A DNA stretch of 9,619 bases from Candidatus Coliplasma caballi (GTDB lineage: Bacteria > Bacillota > Clostridia > Oscillospirales > CAG-382), in NCBI GenBank assembly GCA_018065365.1, contig JAGHTH010000200.1, positions 1 to 9,619 on the forward strand, written 5' to 3'. Positions 1 through 5,694 of this stretch are shown here, piece by piece. Below the pieces are notes generated by a model, which was given only the letters and a program-made list of their open reading frames with translations, ran no database searches and was not told where the DNA came from. Each line of letters starts with the position of its first letter. The first letter of the stretch is position 1. A program made the translations under genes and the position numbers.

Positions 1-473
1 AGGAACAGAACGAACGCGACGATGGCAAGCACGGGCAGAAACAGGAAAAGCGGCAGGGAAGAAGATTCTTCTTCTCCGGACAGCGTACCGTCGGACGCGG
101 CAAGCCCGGAAAGCATCTGCTCGACGGATTTTCCCGCCTCGGGATCGTCTTTTAAGAAACGAAACGGGATGCCGCCGATGTCCAGCGCGTCTTCCGACTG
201 CGCGAAGGAGAAAGAATCGGCCGGAGCGTCGTTGACCGAAACGAACAGTTTTCCGTCAATGATCCCGTATCGGATCGGATTGACGGTGCTGCCGATGAAC
301 TGAAACCCCGTCCCGTCCGGAAAAAAACTGTATCCGACGCGGAGTTCGTCGTTGTAATAGCCGCCGTTCAGATAGGTTTCTCCGGGATGGATCGGCTTGT
401 TTTTTGCTTCTTCTCCGCAGGCGCACAGCAGTACGGCGCACAACAGCAGAAAGCAGAAGATCGTTCGTTTCAT
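1..473 (-). CDS. Putative membrane-anchored lipoprotein, C-terminus beyond the window
   Basis: I do not recognise a named family. The frame is open from an ATG at 473 to the left edge (157 codons), so the C-terminus is missing. AAGGAA at 484-489 lies 10 nt before the ATG and a consensus promoter lies just upstream. The N-terminus is a type II signal peptide: a basic start (MKR), a hydrophobic stretch, then L16-C17-A18-C19, with Cys19 as the predicted lipidated residue. The mature part is short, acidic and probably extracellular. A region around residues 40-90 with a YSFFPDGTGFQF stretch and a following GIIDGKLFVSV strand loosely resembles the small beta-rich lipoproteins common in gut Firmicutes (weak resemblance only). 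Ser/Glu-rich sequence leads to a hydrophobic segment from residue 140 to the edge (LPLFLFLPVLAIVAFVLF), likely a transmembrane anchor. Having both a lipid anchor and a C-terminal membrane segment is somewhat unusual. The gene is certain; its function is unknown. Confidence 0.8.
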   Translation of the reverse strand, partial: MKRTIFCFLLLCAVLLCACGEEAKNKPIHPGETYLNGGYYNDELRVGYSFFPDGTGFQFIGSTVNPIRYGIIDGKLFVSVNDAPADSFSFAQSEDALDIGGIPFRFLKDDPEAGKSVEQMLSGLAASDGTLSGEEESSSLPLFLFLPVLAIVAFVLF

Positions 474-503
474 TTGCGTTGGTTCCTTTTCTTTGATAGT
501 TTG

Positions 504-532
504 ATTATATCGCACCTCGGCGCGTTTGTCAA
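504..532 (-). promoter_or_regulatory. Consensus sigma-A promoter for the lipoprotein gene
   Basis: On the minus strand TTGACA (527-532) is followed after exactly 17 nt by TATAAT (504-509); both hexamers are perfect. Transcription would start near 497, giving a leader of about 24 nt with an AAGGAA ribosome site. The -35 box begins one base beyond the foot of the fhs terminator hairpin, so this gene is insulated from fhs and transcribed on its own. Confidence 0.85.
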
Positions 533-561
533 TAAAAAAGCACCGCGCACGGTGCTTTTTT
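531..561 (-). terminator. Intrinsic terminator after fhs
   Basis: A 12-bp inverted repeat (534-545 with 550-561) closes a CGCA loop (546-549). The GC-rich core GCACCG/CGGTGC is flanked by A6 on one side and T6 on the other, so the element is symmetrical and could act on either strand. On the minus strand it lies about 22 nt after the fhs stop and is followed by a U-tract, which is the expected place for the end of the fhs transcript. Confidence 0.9.
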
Positions 562-582
562 GCAAATTCTTTTCGGGAAGGA

Positions 583-2258
583 TCAGAACAGACCGGTGAT
601 TCTGCCGTTTTCGTCCACGTCGATCTTTTCCGCGGCGGGAACTTTTGGCAGTCCGGGCATCGTCATGATGTCGCCGGTCAGAACGACCAAGAATCCCGCG
701 CCCGCGGAAACCTTGACGTTGCGCACGGTAACTTTGAATCCCTCGGGAGCGCCGAGTTTGGAAGGATCGTCCGAGAAACTGTACTGCGTCTTCGCGATGC
801 AGACGGGGATCTTGTCAAATCCGAGTTCGGTCAGCTGGGCGATCTGCTTTTTCGCGTTCGGCGTAAAGATCACGCCGTCGCCGCCGTAAACCTTTTTCAC
901 GACGCATTCGATCTTTTCCTCGATCGGACGGTCCAGCTCGTAAGAGAACGTGAAATCGCCTTTTTCTTCTTCGCAGAGGCGAACGACCTCCTTCGCGAGC
1001 GCTTCGCCGCCTTTGCCGCCCTCTGCCCATACGGTCGAAAGAACGGTGTTGACGCCGAGTTCACGGCATTTGCGGATGATGAAATCGATCTCCGCGTCGG
1101 TATCGGTGGGGAAACGGTTGACCGCGACGACGCAGGGAAGTTTGTAAACGTTTTTGATGTTGGAAACGTGGCGCAGCAGGTTCGGAATGCCTTTTTCCAG
1201 CGCACCGAGGTCTTCGGTCGCAAGTTCGGTCTTGGGCAGACCGCCGTGCATCTTGAGCGCGCGGACGGTCGCGACGATGACGACCGCGTCGGGCGTCAGT
1301 CCTGCCATACGGCACTTGATGTCCAAGAATTTCTCCGCGCCGAGATCCGCGCCGAAACCGGCTTCGGTTACGGTGTAATCGCCCATTTTCATGGCGAGAC
1401 GGGTTGCCATTACGGAGTTGCAGCCGTGCGCGATGTTTGCGAATGGGCCGCCGTGTACGAACGCGGGCGTTCCCTCGAGCGTCTGCACGAGGTTGGGCTT
1501 CATCGCGTCTTTGAGCAGCGCGGTCATCGCGCCGACGGCGTTGAGATCGCCCGCGGTTACGGGCTTGTCGTCAAACGTGTAGCCGACGATGATGTTGGAA
1601 AGCCGCTTCTTGAGATCCGGAATCGAGTCCGCCAGGCAGAACACCGCCATGATCTCACTCGCGACCGTGATATCGAATCCGTCCTCACGCGGAACGCCGT
1701 TGGTCTTTCCGCCGAGACCGTCCGTAACGTAACGGAGCTGCCGGTCGTTCATATCGACGCAGCGCTTCCACGTGATCTTCCGGGTGTCGATGCCGAGCTT
1801 GTTGCCCTGATGAATATGGTTGTCGAGCATTGCCGCCAGCAGATTGTTCGCGGCGCCGATCGCATGGAAATCTCCCGTAAAGTGCAGGTTGATGTCTTCA
1901 TCGGAACGACCTGCGCGTAGCCGCCGCCTGCGGCACCGCCCTTGACACCGAACACCGGGCCGAGAGAGGGCTCACGAAGCGCAACGACAACGTCTTTTCC
2001 GATTCGTTTCAGACCGTCCGCAAGACCGATCGTGGTGGTGGTTTTTCCTTCACCGGCAGGGGTGGGTGTGATCGCCGTTACGAGAACGAGCTTGCCGTTC
2101 TTGCGATCGGTTTCTTTTAAGAGCGCGGGATCGACCTTTGCCTTGTATTTTCCGTAGGGCTCCAAGAATTTTTCGTCCACGTGAGCGATCTTCGCGATCT
2201 CTCCGATCGGACGCATTTCGCATTGCTGCGCGATCTCAATGTCGGATAAGTAAGCCAT
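583..2258 (-). pseudogene. fhs: Formate--tetrahydrofolate ligase, broken by a single-base frameshift
   Basis: This enzyme joins formate to THF using ATP, giving 10-formyl-THF for purine synthesis and one-carbon metabolism in the cytoplasm. The N-terminal frame (start 2258, MAYLSDIEIAQQ) carries the nucleotide loop TPTPAGEGKTTTTIGL around residues 64-79 and runs in family register to VVPM120. It then shifts and would stop at 1749. The family sequence resumes in the other frame with EDINLHFTGDFHAIGAANN and continues unbroken to the stop at 583. One base is missing: plus-strand CTTCAT at 1896-1901 where CTTCCAT is expected. Restored, the protein is about 558 aa, the normal length. AAGGA at 2271-2275 lies 12 nt before the chosen ATG; an upstream ATG at 2270 abuts the ribosome site and is unlikely. 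The gene is monocistronic, with its own promoter, ZTP riboswitch and terminator. Identity is very sure; whether the frameshift is real or a sequencing error cannot be told here. Confidence 0.93.
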
Positions 2259-2369
2259 AGTTACGAGCATTCCTTTCTTTTTACGAAGCGTTTTTCGGGA
2301 AGAACGGGGATCTTGCGCCGAACAGCGCAAAACGGCCGGCTTTCCCTGTATGATCTTTTTTTCTTTTCC

Positions 2370-2423
2370 AAAAAAACAAAAGGACGCAATGAAAATCTCC
2401 TGTCGGAAAGATCATTTGCGCCC
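2370..2423 (-). terminator. Riboswitch expression-platform terminator upstream of fhs
   Basis: On the minus strand GGGCGCAAATG (2413-2423) pairs with CATTGCGTCC (2382-2391), 10 bp with one bulged A and one G-U pair. The long loop is followed by the U-rich tract TTTTGTTTTTTT (2370-2381). The first bases of the stem are the GGGC that ends the riboswitch aptamer, so ligand-bound aptamer and terminator are mutually exclusive. This is the normal logic of a transcriptional ON switch for ZTP riboswitches. Confidence 0.85.
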
Positions 2424-2511
2424 AGACGGTCGGCATATCTGCGGAAGAAAATAACTTCCGAACATTCCGATGCTCCTCTGTGGTACTCCACTGAACCGTC
2501 AGTTGCATCGG
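2421..2511 (-). promoter_or_regulatory. ZTP/ZMP riboswitch (pfl motif) in the fhs leader
   Basis: The RNA has the layout of the pfl/ZTP aptamer. P1 is CCGATGC (2505-2511) with GCATCGG (2467-2473), a perfect 7 bp. Inside it are ACTGACGG, a GTGG-AGTA-CCAC hairpin and AGAGGAGC. A linker with its own 6-bp hairpin (CGGAAG/CTTCCG) leads to the conserved 3' element GCCGACCGTCTGGGC (2421-2435). GACGG in the 5' domain pairs with CCGTC in the 3' domain, matching the known pseudoknot position (GGCGG/CCGCC in the usual consensus), so the pairing is kept with changed bases. ZTP riboswitches are known to sense ZMP/ZTP, which build up when 10-formyl-THF is short, and commonly precede fhs. Here ligand should prevent the overlapping terminator and switch fhs on. 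Assigned by recall of the motif, not by a covariance-model run. Confidence 0.88.
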
Positions 2512-2532
2512 GAGTATTTGATTGTTTTAGAC

Positions 2533-2562
2533 AGTATAACACAAACGGGACCGCAATGTCAA
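2533..2562 (-). promoter_or_regulatory. Promoter of the fhs transcript
   Basis: TTGACA (2557-2562), an 18-nt spacer and TATACT (2533-2538) preceded by TGT, an extended -10. The start would be near 2526, about 15 nt before the riboswitch P1 stem. The promoter begins 34 nt beyond the recR stop, so fhs is under its own control. The rest of the leader (2259-2369) is A/T-rich, with one 6-bp hairpin (2313-2318/2325-2330, TTGCGC/GCGCAA) and the fhs ribosome site; I see no other element there. Confidence 0.82.
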
Positions 2563-2595
2563 GAGGAAAAACGGTTTTTCTGCAAAATTCGCTTG

Positions 2596-3183
2596 TCAGA
2601 CTTCCGTTCTGCCCTCAATGGCTTTCCAAAGCGTCGTGTGGTCGGCGTATTCCAGCGTACCGCCGACGGGAAGCCCGTACGCCAATCGCGTTACCTTGAC
2701 CCCGAGCGGTTTGAGCAGCCGACCGAGATACATCGCGGTCGCTTCGCCCTCTACGCTGGGATTGGTCGCAATGATGACTTCTTTCACTTCCTCGTTCAGC
2801 CGCGAAAGCAATTCCTTGACCTTGAGCTTGTCCGGGCCGATGCCGTCGATGGGGGAGATCACGCCGTGCAGAACGTGGTACTGCCCGCGGTATTCGTGCA
2901 ATCCCTCGATCGCTTCCAACGCTTTCTGATCCTCTACGCACATGATCACGGATTTGTCGCGCTGCTCATCGGAACAATACCTGCAAACCTCGTCCTCACA
3001 GTATCCCTGGCAAACGGAACAAAGCCGGATCGCGCGTTTGACCTCCAAAAGACTTTCGGCAAACGTTCTGACGTCGGCTTCTTCCATTTCGAGAACGTGA
3101 TACGCGAGCCGCGCGGCGCTCTTTCTCCCGATAGACGGGAGCGAAGCGAAACACGCCGCGAGTTTTTCCATTGCGGGCGTCAT
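2596..3183 (-). CDS. recR: Recombination mediator protein RecR
   Basis: RecR works with RecO (and RecF) to load RecA on SSB-coated single-stranded DNA at gaps and during recombinational repair. The 195-aa product has the normal family length and order. A helix-hairpin-helix occupies residues 11-31 (LPSIGRKSAARLAYHVL). A zinc finger has C55-x2-C58 and C67-x2-C70 (CSVC...CRYC). A Toprim domain runs from about 78 to 170, with the acidic VEDQKALEAIE stretch and NPSVEGEATAMYL. The C-terminal segment is LAYGLPVGGTLEYADHTTLWKAIEGR. The start ATG at 3183 lies one base after the ybaB TGA, so translation is probably coupled. The dnaX-ybaB-recR order is classical in Firmicutes and supports the call. Nothing is missing. 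I see only a weak A/T inverted repeat downstream, so the transcript end is unclear. Confidence 0.97.
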   Translation of the reverse strand: MTPAMEKLAACFASLPSIGRKSAARLAYHVLEMEEADVRTFAESLLEVKRAIRLCSVCQGYCEDEVCRYCSDEQRDKSVIMCVEDQKALEAIEGLHEYRGQYHVLHGVISPIDGIGPDKLKVKELLSRLNEEVKEVIIATNPSVEGEATAMYLGRLLKPLGVKVTRLAYGLPVGGTLEYADHTTLWKAIEGRTEV

Positions 3184-3184
3184 A

Positions 3185-3532
3185 TCAGAACATTCCGGGC
3201 AGATTCATGCTGCCGGTAACCTTGCCCATTTCTTCTTCGTTGACGGATTCGACCTTTTTGATCGCTTCGTTGACCGCCGCGACCAGAATGTCCTGCAGCG
3301 TCTCGACGTCGTCGGGATCGACGATCTCCGGGTTGATCGTGATGTCCGCGATCTCTTTCGTCCCTTTGATCTTCACGGTAACGACACCGCCGCCCGCGTT
3401 GATTTCGTATTCGCGCGCGTCGAGTTCCGCCTGCTTCTCCGCCATTTGCTCCTGCATTTTCTGCGCCTGGCGGATCATGGCGTTCATATCGGACGGGCCG
3501 CCGCCCATTCCTTTGGGTAATCTGACATTCAT
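3185..3532 (-). CDS. ybaB: YbaB/EbfC family nucleoid-associated protein
   Basis: A 115-aa DNA-binding, nucleoid-associated protein of the YbaB/EbfC family, whose members form dimers that bind DNA and are nearly always encoded between dnaX and recR. Visible features: a glycine-rich N-terminus (KGMGGGPSDMNAMIRQAQKMQEQMAEKQAEL), then a long amphipathic helix. The beta core INAGGGVVTVKIKGTKEIADITINPEIVD is the family's most recognisable part, followed by DPDDVETLQDILVAAVNEAIKK and the Met/Gly tail MGKVTGSMNLPGMF. AAGGA at 3544-3548 lies 11 nt before the ATG. The gene is 46 nt after dnaX and one base before recR. Role beyond DNA binding is not settled for the family. Confidence 0.95.
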   Translation of the reverse strand: MNVRLPKGMGGGPSDMNAMIRQAQKMQEQMAEKQAELDAREYEINAGGGVVTVKIKGTKEIADITINPEIVDPDDVETLQDILVAAVNEAIKKVESVNEEEMGKVTGSMNLPGMF

Positions 3533-3578
3533 TGGCTTTTGATTCCTTTCTTTCAGACGATATTTCTAAAAAAGAACG

Positions 3579-5126
3579 TTACAGTTCATCGACCGGAGCG
3601 TTTTGCTCCTCGATCTGATTCTCGGTAAAAACAAGACGGTATTCTTTCCCGGTTACGAGTTTGACCGCCTCGGCGAGCGTCGCGAGATTGTCTTCCGTCT
3701 GCAGAATGGTCAATGTAAACGGATCCGCACGGAAAATCAATTCGTCGCCCGAAACAAACGCGCGTAAGGACTGTACGAACGGAAGCAGGTCGGGATGCCC
3801 CGCCATTTCTTCCGTCAGTTCGTCAAGCTTGTCAAACGGACGCGCCGCCGAAGTTTTCGGAGCGGGAGCCGTCTGCTGCGCCGGGCTGCGTTCCGGAGCC
3901 GCTTCCTGCTTTTCGGGAACGGGCAGTGAAGTGTCCGGACGCGGTGCGCGGACCGCGCCGACGGCGATCTGTCGCTCGAGCGAAGCGATCCTTGCTGCGA
4001 GCGATTCGCTGCTTTCGGAAAGTTTGGGATCGCAAAGGCGGATGATCGCGAATTCGAGCAGAATCTTCCGGTCTGTACCGTATCTGGAGATCCGCCCCTG
4101 CGTTTCATCCAGCACGGAGCAGAAATAGAACAGCATTTCTGCGGTAAAGAAATCGGGGAAGCGCTTCAGCAGCGCGTCCGCTTCTTTTCCGAAACGGAAC
4201 GAGCCCGCGTATTTGTCGGCGTTTTCTCCGAGTTGCCTGCGCACGAGAAGATCTCTCGACAACGCGGAAAGATCCTCCAAAAATACGCCGATGTCCTTGG
4301 AAGAACGGTGAACTTCGCCGAGAACGGAAAGCGCGGCGGGAAGATCGCCCGACGCAATGTCCGAAAACAGCGAAACGAGCGCGTCCGATCCGGCGATCCC
4401 GACGCGTTCCTCCACGGAACGTACCGTGATCTCGTTCTCACTTCCGAGTCCGGACGTACACGCTTCCAACAGGGAAAGCGCGTCGCGCATGGCACCGTCC
4501 GCAAGCCGCGCGAGCAGTTCTGCCGCGCCCTCGCCGAGACGGATCCGTTCCTGCTCGGCAACGTACGCGACTCGCGACGCGATGACTTCCTCGGAAAGCC
4601 GCGAAAAATCAAAGCGGATGCAGCGCGAAATAATGGTCGCCGGCAGTTTGTTCAGTTCGGTGGTCGCCAGAATGAACACGATGTATTCCGGCGGTTCCTC
4701 CAACGTTTTGAGCAGGGCGTTGAACGCGCCCGTGGAAAGCATGTGTACCTCGTCGATGATATAGACGCGCTTTTTGAGCAAAGACGGGGGATAGACGACC
4801 TCGTCGCGCAGGTCGCGGATATCGTCCACGCCGTTGTTGCTCGCGGCGTCGATCTCCAGCACGTCGGTAGCGTTTCCGCTGTCGATGGACGTGCAGGCAA
4901 AGCAGCAGTTGCAGGGATTTCCGTTCACGGGATTCTCGCAGTTGACGGCTTTCGCCAGAATCTTTGCCGTCGAGGTTTTACCGGTGCCGCGGGTGCCGCA
5001 GAACAGATACGCGTGCGAAACGCGGTTCTCGCCGCATTGCATCCGTAAAATGCGCGTGATATGATCCTGCCCGGAGATCTCGTCAAACGTGCGCGGTCTC
5101 CATTTGCGGTATAACGCCTGATACAT
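3579..5126 (-). CDS. dnaX: DNA polymerase III subunit gamma/tau
   Basis: The clamp-loader ATPase that opens the beta clamp and, through the tau tail, holds the replicative polymerase together. The 515-aa product starts MYQALYRKWRPRTF, the family N-terminus. It then shows Walker A GTRGTGKT (44-51), a four-cysteine zinc module (C63, C72, C75, C78; an extra C74), Walker B IIDEVHML (123-130), sensor 1 LATTE (153-157) and the SRC motif (167-169) with the arginine finger. Domain III follows, then a Pro/Ala-rich linker around 400-430 and a short C-terminal tau-like domain. The start at 5126 is fixed by AGGAGG at 5135-5140, 8 nt upstream. The frame stays open to 5216, but that extension falls in the SRP RNA and does not resemble the family. 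I see no A AAA AAG slippery run, so gamma by frameshifting is not supported. At 515 aa the tau tail is shorter than in many Firmicutes. Confidence 0.97.
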   Translation of the reverse strand: MYQALYRKWRPRTFDEISGQDHITRILRMQCGENRVSHAYLFCGTRGTGKTSTAKILAKAVNCENPVNGNPCNCCFACTSIDSGNATDVLEIDAASNNGVDDIRDLRDEVVYPPSLLKKRVYIIDEVHMLSTGAFNALLKTLEEPPEYIVFILATTELNKLPATIISRCIRFDFSRLSEEVIASRVAYVAEQERIRLGEGAAELLARLADGAMRDALSLLEACTSGLGSENEITVRSVEERVGIAGSDALVSLFSDIASGDLPAALSVLGEVHRSSKDIGVFLEDLSALSRDLLVRRQLGENADKYAGSFRFGKEADALLKRFPDFFTAEMLFYFCSVLDETQGRISRYGTDRKILLEFAIIRLCDPKLSESSESLAARIASLERQIAVGAVRAPRPDTSLPVPEKQEAAPERSPAQQTAPAPKTSAARPFDKLDELTEEMAGHPDLLPFVQSLRAFVSGDELIFRADPFTLTILQTEDNLATLAEAVKLVTGKEYRLVFTENQIEEQNAPVDEL

Positions 5127-5147
5127 TTCGCCTGCCTCCTGTCCGAA

Positions 5148-5168
5148 CGGAAAACCCGGAGTTTTCCG
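5148..5168. other. Short inverted repeat between ffs and dnaX
   Basis: CGGAAAAC (5148-5155) and GTTTTCCG (5161-5168) form a perfect 8-bp stem around CCGGA. On the plus strand it is followed by ATTTTTTCT and so looks like an intrinsic terminator, but no plus-strand gene leads into it. In the dnaX direction no U-run follows. The stem ends 7 nt before the dnaX AGGAGG. It may block antisense transcription, or act as a processing or pausing site between the RNA and dnaX. Confidence 0.5.
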
Positions 5169-5182
5169 ATTTTTTCTGAAAA

Positions 5183-5491
5183 GAAAACGGGATGCAGAAT
5201 ATGACCATACAGCCAAGTTCGAACAATGCCTACATCCGTAAATCCTTGTTCTGCCTCAAAACAGGGAATCCTGCAACACAGACGCGGATCTGCTTAATGC
5301 TGCTTGGTTCCCCACCTGACATGGTTCGCAGGTGCGAATTGAGCAGGGCCCATTTCTCAACGGCTTCCCAAAGACGCGGCGACACAGACATTGTCCTCAG
5401 ATTGGCATATTAACCCCTGCTTGAGCGGATTGCAGGTACAAGGCACCGCTGACTCCCCGGATAGTATGGCCATATTCCATATCCCGTTTTC
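5183..5491 (-). ncRNA. ffs: Signal recognition particle RNA, large bacterial type
   Basis: This RNA is the scaffold of the signal recognition particle, which with Ffh targets membrane and secreted proteins co-translationally. The S domain (helix 8) is clear: ACCATGTCAGGTGGGG followed by AACCAAGCAGCATTAAGCAG, with the AAGCAGC element bound by Ffh. The 5' part CAGCGGTGCCTTGTACC and CTGCAATCCGCTCAAGCAG is the Alu domain, so it is the long form typical of Firmicutes. The ends pair in two blocks: GAATATGGCCAT (5466-5477) with ATGGTCATATTC (5197-5208), 12 bp including one G-U, and outside it GAAAACGGGAT (5481-5491) with ATCCCGTTTTC (5183-5193), a perfect 11 bp. The coordinates give this whole helix. 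The mature RNA is probably shorter (B. subtilis scRNA, 271 nt, is trimmed from a precursor), near 5194-5480. U-rich sequence follows the 3' arm. dnaX lies directly downstream. Confidence 0.95.
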
Positions 5492-5497
5492 CAAACC

Positions 5498-5526
5498 ATT
5501 GTATCATATTTTTTTCGATAATGCAA
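5498..5526 (-). promoter_or_regulatory. Promoter of the SRP RNA
   Basis: On the minus strand TTGCAT (5521-5526), a 17-nt A-rich spacer and TACAAT (5498-5503) preceded by TGA, an extended -10. The predicted start near 5491 coincides with the first base of the end-closing helix of ffs, which supports both calls. It may also drive dnaX, for which I see no separate promoter. Confidence 0.82.
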
Positions 5527-5530
5527 GGGG

Positions 5531-5540
5531 CTTTGCAAAG
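5531..5540. other. Palindrome in the divergent ffs/DUF2812 intergenic region
   Basis: CTTTGCAAAG is a perfect 10-bp palindrome lying 4 bp upstream of the ffs -35 box. An overlapping repeat, TGCAA (5522-5526) with TTGCA (5533-5537), reaches into the -35 box itself. It could be an operator, but a 10-bp palindrome can occur by chance. Confidence 0.3.
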
Positions 5541-5574
5541 ATTTGGAAAAATTCACATTTCGTCCAAATTGTTT

Positions 5575-5606
5575 TGCGAAAACGGTGCGAAAAACTTGCG
5601 AAAAAA
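5575..5606. repeat. Three direct repeats TGCGAAAA at exact 11-bp spacing (phased A-tracts)
   Basis: TGCGAAAA begins at 5575, 5586 and 5597, each exactly 11 bp from the next, with A-runs of 4, 5 and 6 bases (5579-5582, 5590-5594, 5601-5606). A further A5 at 5547-5551 lies three turns upstream. A-tracts repeated once per helical turn are known to curve DNA, and A-rich sequence upstream of a -35 box can act as an UP element. The array ends 13 bp before the TTGACA of the plus-strand promoter. It may instead be an iterated binding site for a regulator. Confidence 0.6.
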
Positions 5607-5619
5607 CCTGTTTTCCGCA

Positions 5620-5648
5620 TTGACAAAAAGCCGAAGGTAAGGTATAAT
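5620..5648 (+). promoter_or_regulatory. Consensus promoter of the DUF2812-hprK-glucokinase group
   Basis: TTGACA (5620-5625), a 17-nt spacer and TATAAT (5643-5648), both hexamers perfect. The start would fall near 5655. The ATG at 5662 would then have a leader of only about 7 nt and no room for a ribosome site, which is one reason to prefer the GTG at 5695. No other promoter is evident before hprK or the ROK kinase. Confidence 0.88.
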
Positions 5649-5694
5649 ATAAAGAAATAGAATGCGGATCATGCGCAGAAAGGAATTTCGATTC

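Noticed and set aside
1890..1910. Programmed -1 frameshift in fhs
   Set aside because: There is no slippery heptamer or stimulatory structure at the junction, and the family is not known to use frameshifting; a missing base explains it better.
526..1920. A 464-codon open frame on the plus strand
   Set aside because: It lies antisense to fhs, has no ribosome site, and its composition (Arg, Asp, Val and His rich) is typical of the mirror of a GC-rich coding frame.
2259..2530. THF or SAM riboswitch as an alternative for the fhs leader
   Set aside because: The 3' element GCCGACCGTCTGGGC with the distant GACGG pairing is the ZTP pattern; I see no kink-turn or other signature of the SAM or THF classes.
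2566..2580. Inverted repeat GAAAA/TTTTC as a recR terminator
   Set aside because: The stem is nearly all A-T with no proper U-tract in the correct place, and it sits against the fhs -35 box.
2470..3219. A 249-codon plus-strand frame across recR and the riboswitch region
   Set aside because: Covers recR antisense and structured leader RNA; no start signal and no family pattern.
3579..4500. Slippery A-run for gamma production in dnaX
   Set aside because: No A AAA AAG or similar run is visible on the coding strand in the 3' part of the gene.
4233..5048. A 271-codon open frame on the plus strand
   Set aside because: Antisense shadow of dnaX with no recognisable motif or ribosome site.
5127..5216. 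N-terminal extension of dnaX to an ATG at 5216
   Set aside because: The extra 30 codons fall in the SRP RNA 3' arm and linker; the strong AGGAGG and the family N-terminus both point to 5126.
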